Shown here one piece after another: positions 1 to 4,212 of a stretch of DNA of 6,841 bases. The notes below the pieces were generated by a model, which saw nothing but the letters and a program-made list of their open reading frames with translations, was not told the origin of the DNA and did no database searches. The stretch comes from Gulosibacter sediminis (GTDB lineage: Bacteria > Actinomycetota > Actinomycetes > Actinomycetales > Microbacteriaceae): assembly GCF_014904065.1 (NCBI RefSeq), contig NZ_JACXJG010000004.1, forward strand, positions 24,642 through 31,482, written 5' to 3'. Positions within the stretch are counted from its first letter, which is position 1. Every line of letters begins with the position of its first letter. A program made the translations under genes and the position numbers.

Positions 1-1
1 A

Positions 2-178
2 CTGATCCGTCAGCAAGGCCCCTGGCGGACGGTTGAGCAGGTCGAACTCGCAACGCTCGAATACGTGTGGTGGTGGAACCACGAACGGCTCCACGGGGAA
101 CTCGACATGCGCACCCCGATCGAGGTTGAACAGGCCTACTACGCTGGAACCGAGACGCTTCTGTCACCAACCGGCTGA
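2..178 (+). CDS. IS3-family transposase (OrfB), C-terminal 58 residues, 5' end cut by window edge
   Basis: Reading from base 2 gives 58 residues ending in TGA at 176-178. The peptide begins LIRQQGPW, continues through ELATLEYVWWWNHERLHGEL, and has a TPIEVEQAYY segment near the end. This is the conserved tail of the DDE integrase-type OrfB of IS3-family elements, where the aromatic stretch followed by NxxRLHGEL and TPxExE follows the catalytic glutamate. The catalytic D, D and E residues are upstream of the window, so activity cannot be judged. The reading frame is intact and ends a few bases before the terminal repeat, as usual in this family. In a living element OrfB is normally made by programmed frameshifting from OrfA, which is not visible here. 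Confidence 0.88.
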   Translation: MIRQQGPWRTVEQVELATLEYVWWWNHERLHGELDMRTPIEVEQAYYAGTETLLSPTG

Positions 179-190
179 CAGGAAACCAGA

Positions 191-215
191 TCGGAACTCA
201 AACCAGGCCAATTCA
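191..215 (+). repeat. Right terminal inverted repeat (IRR) of the IS3-family element
   Basis: The 25 bases at 191-215 contain GGAACTCAAACC and end in CAATTCA. They resemble the reverse complement of the TGAA...GGTTTGAGTTCC-type left ends of actinobacterial IS3 elements (from memory of the family). The position directly after the transposase stop, and the change from transposase to surface-protein coding sequence at 216, support the boundary. The left partner is not in the window, so the match cannot be tested directly. Confidence 0.62.
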
Positions 216-656
216 GATGTGTTTGCGCATGCGGAGATTGTTGATGGGTCGTTGTCGGCGAAGGTTGGTGACGCGGATGTTGCGGCGCCGGTGTTGGATG
301 GTTCGTCGTTGACGTGGGAGGGCAATGTTCCTGCTGGTCAGACGGTGACGGTCACGTATCAGGTGAAGGTCAATTCGGATGCGTGGGGTGTGGAGTTCAA
401 GAACCATGCGACGTCGGAAGCGACGCCTCCGGGTGAGGATGTTCCGCCGATTACGCCGCCTCCGGGTGAGACCACGCACAACACGCCGACAGCGCCCGTT
501 ACGCCGACGCCTATTCCCACGGCTCAGGAAGAATCGGACACGCCCAAGCTTGCGCACAGCGGTGCTGACGACCTGATCGCGCTCGGCTTGCTGAGCGCAG
601 GATTGCTCATCGCATCCGGCCTCATCTGGTTTGCAAACAAACGGCGGAACGTTTAG
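216..656 (+). pseudogene. 3' fragment of a sortase-anchored surface protein, truncated by the IS element
   Basis: The frame from 216 encodes 146 residues ending at TAG 654-656. Residues 1 to about 70 look like the second half of a DUF11/DUF7927-type beta-sandwich repeat (LTWEGNVPAGQTVTVTYQV), a module common in actinobacterial adhesin-like proteins. A Pro/Thr-rich wall-spanning stretch with PPITPPPGETT and TPTAPVTPTPIPT follows. The end is a sorting signal: LAHSG, a hydrophobic helix (LIALGLLSAGLLIASGLIWFA) and a basic tail, KRRNV. The product would be secreted and linked to the cell wall by a class E-like sortase. Only the tail remains: no signal peptide, start codon or RBS is seen, and the open frame simply reads back into the IS. 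Codon use is richer in GTT, GGT, GAT and TTG than in downstream genes. It may be a dead remnant, or the 5' half may survive on the far side of the IS. Confidence 0.8.
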
Positions 657-692
657 GTATCGCGATAGCGCGTAACCACGACGCGTAGCTGA

Positions 693-729
693 GAGGGTGG
701 GAGAGCAACCAAGTTGCTCTCCCACTCTC
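693..729 (+). terminator. Strong hairpin, probable terminator of the surface-protein gene
   Basis: Bases 693-709 pair with 713-729 around a 3-base loop (CAA), giving 17 paired positions of which one is G-T. It begins 36 bases after the surface-protein stop and is the obvious end signal for that transcript. The following bases (CGTTTACG) contain only a short T run, so it is not a textbook U-tract terminator, which is common in actinobacteria. As a near-perfect palindrome it could also act on transcription from the opposite strand. Confidence 0.8.
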
Positions 730-900
730 CGTTTACGTAGACAACAGGCCAATGAAGCGCTGGGTGTCTCGAATTTCATCGACGATGAACCGACGTCGAC
801 CTGCGATTCAGGGGTGTGATGCTCCGCCGGCGAGGGCTGCCGGGGCGCAGAAGGCGGGCCGCGACCAAGAGGGAGTAGCGTGCAAGGCGTACGCGACGAC

Positions 901-906
901 GAAAGG
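901..906 (+). promoter_or_regulatory. Ribosome binding site used to choose the MFS start
   Basis: GAAAGG at 901-906 lies 4 bases upstream of ATG 911. It is a moderate Shine-Dalgarno match at short spacing. It supports starting the transporter at 911 and not at in-frame ATGs further upstream such as 752 or 785. Confidence 0.5.
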
Positions 907-910
907 CAGC

Positions 911-2215
911 ATGGCGAAAGAGACGAACGGCACCCAACCTCCCCTGTGGCGCATCCTCATCATCGCCTTGCTGCCGACGTTCATCTATTCGGTCGGGCAG
1001 GGCGCGATTGTGCCGGTGATCCCGGCGGTCGCGACATCGCTCGGTGCCGATCTCGGTTTCGCGGGGTTCATCGCCGGTTCACTGCTCATCGGCCAGGCGG
1101 TCGGTAACTTGCCCGCCGGGGCCGTCGTGAGTCGCTTCGGCGAGCGGCGCGCGATGGTGTTTTCTGCGTTCGCGACGATCGTCGGCGCACTGATCTCGGT
1201 GTTCGCGGTGAACGCGTGGATGCTGCTCGCCGGCGTGCTCGTGCAGGGGCTCATGACGGCGACGTTTGCGCTCGCGCGGCAGGCGTTCTTGAGCACGTAC
1301 GTGCCGTTCCAGTACCGGGCGCGGTCGATGTCGACGCTCGGCGGGGTGTTCCGCTCGGGCATGTTCGTCGGGCCGTTCATCGCGACGTGGATGATCACCG
1401 CGACCGGTGATGCGCAGACGAACTTCTGGGTGTTCATCGTGTGCTCGGCGCTCGCGGCGATTGCCGTGGCGGTGCTGCCCGACGTCGAGAAGGTGTCGCG
1501 TGCGCCGCGCGATTCGGCAGAGGTGTACGACGCGGGCGGGGATGCGCCGACCGGGGCGATTCCCGTGGCGAAGGATGTTGTGGCTGGTTCTGGCTCGTCG
1601 CGCGGGCGCGAGTCGATCGCGCAGACGTTCCGACGGCGCGGCGATGTGCTGCTGCGGCTCGGCACCGGTGCCGGAATCTTGATGATGATGCGCTCGAGCC
1701 GACAGGTACTGCTGCCGCTGTGGGGCCTGTCGATCGGGCTTGACGACGCGTTCACGACGCTGATCATCGGCATCGCGGGCGCGATCGACTTCGCGCTGTT
1801 TTTCACGTCAGGGTGGATCATGGACCGCTTCGGCCGCTCGGCCAGCGGCGTGCCCGCCCTGCTCGGCATGGGCCTTGGCTTCGCGGTGCTCGCGTTCACG
1901 CACGACCTGGATGCGTCGGCTACGTGGTTCGTCGTGATTACCCTCTGGCTCGGGGTCGCGAACGGCGTGGGGTCGGGCATCGTCATGACGCTCGCCGCCG
2001 ACCTCGCCGACCGCGAGCATCCGGCGCCGTTCTTGGCGGCATGGCGCACCGTCACCGACGGCGCGAGCTCGACCGTGCCGTTTGTCGTGTCGGGGCTGCA
2101 CGCGTTTGCCGGGATCGCCGTGACCTCGGGCTTCTTCGGCGTGCTCGGGCTGTTCGGGGCGTGGCTGTTGTGGCGGTATATCCCGAAGTACATCCCGAAG
2201 CCGCGGCGGCGGTGA
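911..2215 (+). CDS. MFS transporter, efflux type
   Basis: This gene encodes a 434-residue membrane protein of the major facilitator superfamily, probably a proton-driven exporter of small molecules; the substrate cannot be told from sequence. The first membrane helix starts at about residue 14. A motif A-like loop after helix 2 (residues 70-80, GAVVSRFGERR) has Ser where Asp is usual. The symmetry-related motif A between helices 8 and 9 is intact (GWIMDRFGR, 301-309). A helix 5 segment with GGVF...GMFVGP (about 144-155) resembles the antiporter motif C. A hydrophilic cytoplasmic loop at about 190-245 joins the two six-helix halves. The overall length fits a 12-helix drug-efflux type. ATG 911 is chosen because an RBS precedes it and the helix starts soon after; upstream in-frame codons give an arginine-rich, non-conserved peptide. 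It stands alone and converges on the phosphatase gene downstream. Confidence 0.9.
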   Translation: MAKETNGTQPPLWRILIIALLPTFIYSVGQGAIVPVIPAVATSLGADLGFAGFIAGSLLIGQAVGNLPAGAVVSRFGERRAMVFSAFATIVGALISVFAVNAWMLLAGVLVQGLMTATFALARQAFLSTYVPFQYRARSMSTLGGVFRSGMFVGPFIATWMITATGDAQTNFWVFIVCSALAAIAVAVLPDVEKVSRAPRDSAEVYDAGGDAPTGAIPVAKDVVAGSGSSRGRESIAQTFRRRGDVLLRLGTGAGILMMMRSSRQVLLPLWGLSIGLDDAFTTLIIGIAGAIDFALFFTSGWIMDRFGRSASGVPALLGMGLGFAVLAFTHDLDASATWFVVITLWLGVANGVGSGIVMTLAADLADREHPAPFLAAWRTVTDGASSTVPFVVSGLHAFAGIAVTSGFFGVLGLFGAWLLWRYIPKYIPKPRRR

Positions 2216-2250
2216 TGTGGACGGGCACGCGTGGTGCCCACCCCACGTTG

Positions 2251-2302
2251 AGTGTCCCGGAAATCCCACTTTTCGCGCGAAATCTGGGATGTCGGGGACA
2301 CT
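2251..2302. repeat. 52-bp palindromic repeat, copy 1
   Basis: This element begins AGTGTCCC and ends GGGGACACT. Its two 26-base arms are reverse complements at 22 of 26 positions, and the centre contains the perfect 12-base palindrome TTTCGCGCGAAA. It starts 35 bases after the MFS stop. A second copy of the same length and layout is at 2380-2431. Because it lies between converging genes, it may terminate transcription from both sides. It could also be a REP-type dispersed repeat; the window alone does not decide. Confidence 0.85.
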
Positions 2303-2363
2303 AGACCGCGGAAACTGGCGGCTGCCCGCTCAGGGCGACCCCGCGCATCCGGCCTCGTACTTG

Positions 2364-2442
2364 CCTCGCCGCACGACCGAGTGTCCCCGAAGTCCCACTT
2401 CTCGCGCGATTTTTGGGACAACGGGGACACTTTGCGGCGAGG
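2364..2442. repeat. 52-bp palindromic repeat, copy 2, with flanking 10-bp inverted repeat
   Basis: The core at 2380-2431 is the second copy of the palindrome at 2251-2302, with the same 52-base length and identical ends (AGTGTCCC and GGGGACACT). It differs mainly in the inner part. The core is also bracketed by a perfect 10-base inverted repeat, CCTCGCCGCA at 2364-2373 and its complement at 2433-2442, which would lengthen the hairpin. Copy 1 has no such flank. The outer edge lies 18 bases from the ppx stop codon (2461-2463, minus strand), so this copy is well placed to terminate ppx transcription. Confidence 0.8.
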
Positions 2443-2460
2443 TCGAGCCCCGCCCGCCCC

Positions 2461-3414
2461 CTACTTCTTGCGCTTGGCGCGCACGCCGTGCGGCAGCCGG
2501 TCGAGGTAGTCGAGCAGCACGCCCTCGCGCATGGCCCAGGGCGACACGTCGAGGCGCTCGATCTCGAGCGCGCGCATCACCGAGAGCAACACGGTGCCGC
2601 CGCCGACGATCTGGAAGGCGCGATCCTGCGTGATGCCGGGCAAGGCATGCCGCGACTCCGACGGCAGCTTGGCGAGGCGCGGCAGCCAGTCCTCAAGCTG
2701 CCAGCGGTACAGGAACGTCATGGCGTTGCCGCCCATCCCCTCGCTCTGTGACCCCGCGAGCCGCGCGAGCGAACGAATCGTCTTCGACGACCCAACCACC
2801 TGATCGGGCTGGCGCAGCTCGGTGAACTTGCTCACCGCATCCGGCAACACGTCGTCGATGTACGTCTGAAGATCCTCGAGCTCGCGCTCGGTCGGCGGAT
2901 CGTCAGTGAGATAGGTCTTTGTCATGCGGCCCGCGCCGAGCGGCAGCGACATCGCGAACTCGGGCAGCTCGTCGCTACCGATCGCGAGCTCGAGCGATCC
3001 GCCGCCGATGTCGACGAGTTGGATGCGCCCGGCGTTCCAGCCGAACCACCGGCGCACGGCGAGGAAAGTGACGCGCGCCTCATCCTTGCCCGACATGACC
3101 TGCAGGTCGATGCCGCACTCCTTGCGGATGCGCTTAAGCAGCTTCGCTCCGTTCGTCGCGTCGCGCAGCGCGCTCGTCGCCATCGGCAGCAGCTCGTCGA
3201 GGTTCGCCGAGGCGATGTGCTCAGCGGCGGCGTGCATCGTCTGCATGATGTGCTCGACGCCCTCGTCCGAGATCGAGCCGTCGGGCTCGAGGTACTTCAT
3301 CAGCCGCAGCACCGACTTCGTCGAGGTCTTGTGCACGGGCCGGGCGCCAGGATGCGCGTCGACCACCAACAGGTGGACCGTATTGGAACCGACATCGAGT
3401 ACGCCCAGTCGCAT
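2461..3414 (-). CDS. ppx: Ppx/GppA-family phosphatase (exopolyphosphatase-like)
   Basis: This 317-residue cytoplasmic protein belongs to the ASKHA-fold Ppx/GppA family, whose members remove terminal phosphate from polyphosphate or cleave pppGpp. Visible motifs are the first phosphate-binding loop (5-17, VLDVGSNTVHLLV), MATSALRDATN (78-88), SGKDEA (108-113, with E112 at the position of the catalytic base), the second phosphate loop LVDIGGGSLEL (133-143), VGSSKTIRSLARL (207-219) and a C-terminal REGVLLDYL (296-304). The length matches the short actinobacterial form (like mycobacterial PPX1), which lacks the C-terminal HD-like domain of E. coli Ppx. ATG 3414 gives the usual MRLGVLDVGSNT start and lies 6 bases after a TACACT box; in-frame GTG 3420 is the alternative. 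It is divergent from argA and convergent with the MFS gene. Whether polyphosphate or pppGpp is the main substrate is undecided. Confidence 0.93.
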   Translation of the reverse strand: MRLGVLDVGSNTVHLLVVDAHPGARPVHKTSTKSVLRLMKYLEPDGSISDEGVEHIMQTMHAAAEHIASANLDELLPMATSALRDATNGAKLLKRIRKECGIDLQVMSGKDEARVTFLAVRRWFGWNAGRIQLVDIGGGSLELAIGSDELPEFAMSLPLGAGRMTKTYLTDDPPTERELEDLQTYIDDVLPDAVSKFTELRQPDQVVGSSKTIRSLARLAGSQSEGMGGNAMTFLYRWQLEDWLPRLAKLPSESRHALPGITQDRAFQIVGGGTVLLSVMRALEIERLDVSPWAMREGVLLDYLDRLPHGVRAKRKK

Positions 3415-3420
3415 TCCCAC

Positions 3421-3426
3421 AGTGTA
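3421..3426 (-). promoter_or_regulatory. Probable -10 box for ppx, giving a leaderless transcript
   Basis: On the minus strand TACACT (3426 to 3421) fits the TANNNT consensus of actinobacterial housekeeping promoters. Exactly 6 bases separate it from ATG 3414, so transcription would begin at or next to the start codon. No Shine-Dalgarno sequence at normal spacing precedes the ATG, which agrees with leaderless translation. No clear -35 box is seen in the very GC-rich DNA upstream. Confidence 0.5.
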
Positions 3427-3457
3427 CGGCGCCGCCGCGCGGGCCCGGCGCCCGAAC

Positions 3458-3463
3458 TACCAT
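3458..3463 (+). promoter_or_regulatory. Probable -10 box for argA, giving a leaderless transcript
   Basis: TACCAT at 3458-3463 fits TANNNT and is followed by 6 bases (GGACGG) and then ATG 3470, the same spacing as on the opposite strand for ppx. The GG-rich six bases touch the ATG and are too close for a normal ribosome binding site. No convincing -35 element is present. The two -10 boxes are separated by only 31 bases, so RNA polymerases at the two promoters would compete. Confidence 0.45.
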
Positions 3464-3469
3464 GGACGG

Positions 3470-3979
3470 ATGCAGAACTTGGTGGTGCGTCAGGCGCGCA
3501 CGGATGACGTGGTCGCGATTCGCAACGTCTTGGAACCGATGATGGTCACCAACCTCTTGCTGCGAAAGGACCTCGTCGTGCTGTACGAGGCCGTGCAGGA
3601 ATTCCTCGTCGCTGAACTTGACGGCAAGATCGTCGGCTGCGGCGCCCTGCACGTGCTGTGGCGCGACCTGGGGGAGGTGCGCTCGATCGCCACCACTCCC
3701 GAGGTGCGCGGCATGGGCGTTGGCCACACGATGCTCGAGGGGTTGATCGAGCGCGCGCACGTGCTCGGGCTGTCGCGGCTGTTCTGCCTCACGTTTGAGA
3801 CGAAGTTCTTTGGGCGCCACGGTTTCGAAGCCGTCGGCGAGCACGTCGTTGACCACGACGTCTATAAGGAGATCCTTCACTCGCCCGATGCCGGAACGGC
3901 CGAGTTCCTCGACCTGCCCTGGGTCAAGCCGAATACGCTCGGCAACACTCGGATGCTGCTGGAGATGGCGCGGGCGTAG
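3470..3979 (+). CDS. argA: Amino-acid N-acetyltransferase (L-glutamate N-acetyltransferase, actinobacterial ArgA type)
   Basis: This gene encodes a 169-residue single-domain GNAT enzyme that would transfer acetyl from acetyl-CoA to glutamate (possibly also glutamine), the first step of arginine synthesis. The acetyl-CoA pyrophosphate loop is RGMGVG (80-85). The family pattern is strong: LYEAVQEFLVAE (38-49), CGALHVLW..LGEVRSIA (57-74), LTFETKFFGRHGF (107-119) and a C-terminal EFLDLPWVKPNTLGNTRMLL (145-164), which matches my recollection of mycobacterial Rv2747-type ArgA. Length is normal for this class, which lacks the amino-acid-kinase domain of E. coli ArgA. ATG 3470 is chosen because homology starts there (VVRQARTDDV) and a -10-like box lies 6 bases upstream; reading further upstream in frame only crosses the ppx gene. 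No other arginine gene is adjacent and I see no clear ArgR box. Confidence 0.9.
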   Translation: MQNLVVRQARTDDVVAIRNVLEPMMVTNLLLRKDLVVLYEAVQEFLVAELDGKIVGCGALHVLWRDLGEVRSIATTPEVRGMGVGHTMLEGLIERAHVLGLSRLFCLTFETKFFGRHGFEAVGEHVVDHDVYKEILHSPDAGTAEFLDLPWVKPNTLGNTRMLLEMARA

Positions 3980-4212
3980 GGCGCGTCGGGCTTTGGCCGC
4001 CTCGGGTTGTGGGCAGGGCTGGGGCGGCGAGGATGCGCGGGGCCGGGGTGGTGCGCGCGTCGCCTCCGAGCCGCGGAGCGCGGCCACGCACCCGCCGTCA
4101 CCCGCACGACATCTGTAGTTCAGCATCCGGCTACCTGGGCCGTTACCGATTCGTTGCCGCAGGACCATACGCTTTCGAGCAGTTTCGTCTTTCTACAGTG
4201 AGGAATCTGTTC
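3980..4212. other. Intergenic region between argA and the nuclease gene
   Basis: The first 120 bases are very GC-rich, with only imperfect short stems (for example GGCGA 4026-4030 with TCGCC 4060-4064) and no T run, so no terminator can be called firmly. From about 4105 the composition becomes more AT-rich, as expected for a promoter region. TACGCT (4168-4173) and TACAGT (4194-4199) resemble -10 boxes but neither has a good -35 partner. I find no convincing small gene. Confidence 0.4.
4200..4204 (+). promoter_or_regulatory. Ribosome binding site that fixes the GTG start of the nuclease
   Basis: GAGGA at 4200-4204 lies 8 bases before GTG 4213, which is good spacing. The alternative in-frame GTG at 4198 would overlap this site and has no RBS of its own, so 4213 is preferred. 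Confidence 0.65.

Larger units (their letters stand above)
1..215 (+). mobile_element. Right end of an IS3-family insertion sequence (left part outside window)
   Basis: This segment contains the C-terminal codons of an IS3-type transposase, followed 12 bases after its stop by a terminal inverted repeat ending in TTCA at 215. From 216 onward the sequence reads as a surface-protein domain that begins abruptly in mid-domain, so 215/216 is the likely junction between the element and its target. The left end, the rest of the transposase and any target duplication lie outside the window. Family assignment rests on the transposase tail and the CA-ending terminus; the exact subgroup cannot be decided here. 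Confidence 0.82.

Noticed and set aside
33..656. A continuous 207-codon open frame running from the IS end into the surface-protein fragment
   Set aside because: Bases 33-215 are the transposase C-terminus in another frame plus the IS terminal repeat; the chimeric N-terminus has no homology and no RBS. Only 216-656 is meaningful.
738..806. Possible minus-strand remnant encoding RFIVDEIRDTQRFIGLLST before a stop
   Set aside because: Only about 22 codons are open, closed by stops on both sides, with no start or recognisable family. It may be a decayed gene end but cannot be supported.
752..910. N-terminal extension of the MFS protein from ATG 752
   Set aside because: The 53 extra residues are Arg/Ala-rich, not transporter-like, and the frame has no RBS there; the RBS and first helix favour 911.
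985..2430. A long minus-strand open frame opposite the MFS gene
   Set aside because: It mirrors the GC-rich third positions of the transporter, its peptide is rich in Pro, Ser, Arg and Thr with no fold pattern, and it runs through both palindromic repeats.
2251..2431. A two-repeat CRISPR array (52-bp repeats with a 77-bp spacer)
   Set aside because: The repeats are fully palindromic, too long, diverged inside, and there are only two; no cas gene is present. Terminator or REP-like repeats explain them better.
4026..4064. Terminator of argA formed by GGCGA/TCGCC stems
   Set aside because: The stem is short and interrupted, the DNA is extremely GC-rich so chance pairing is frequent, and no T run follows.
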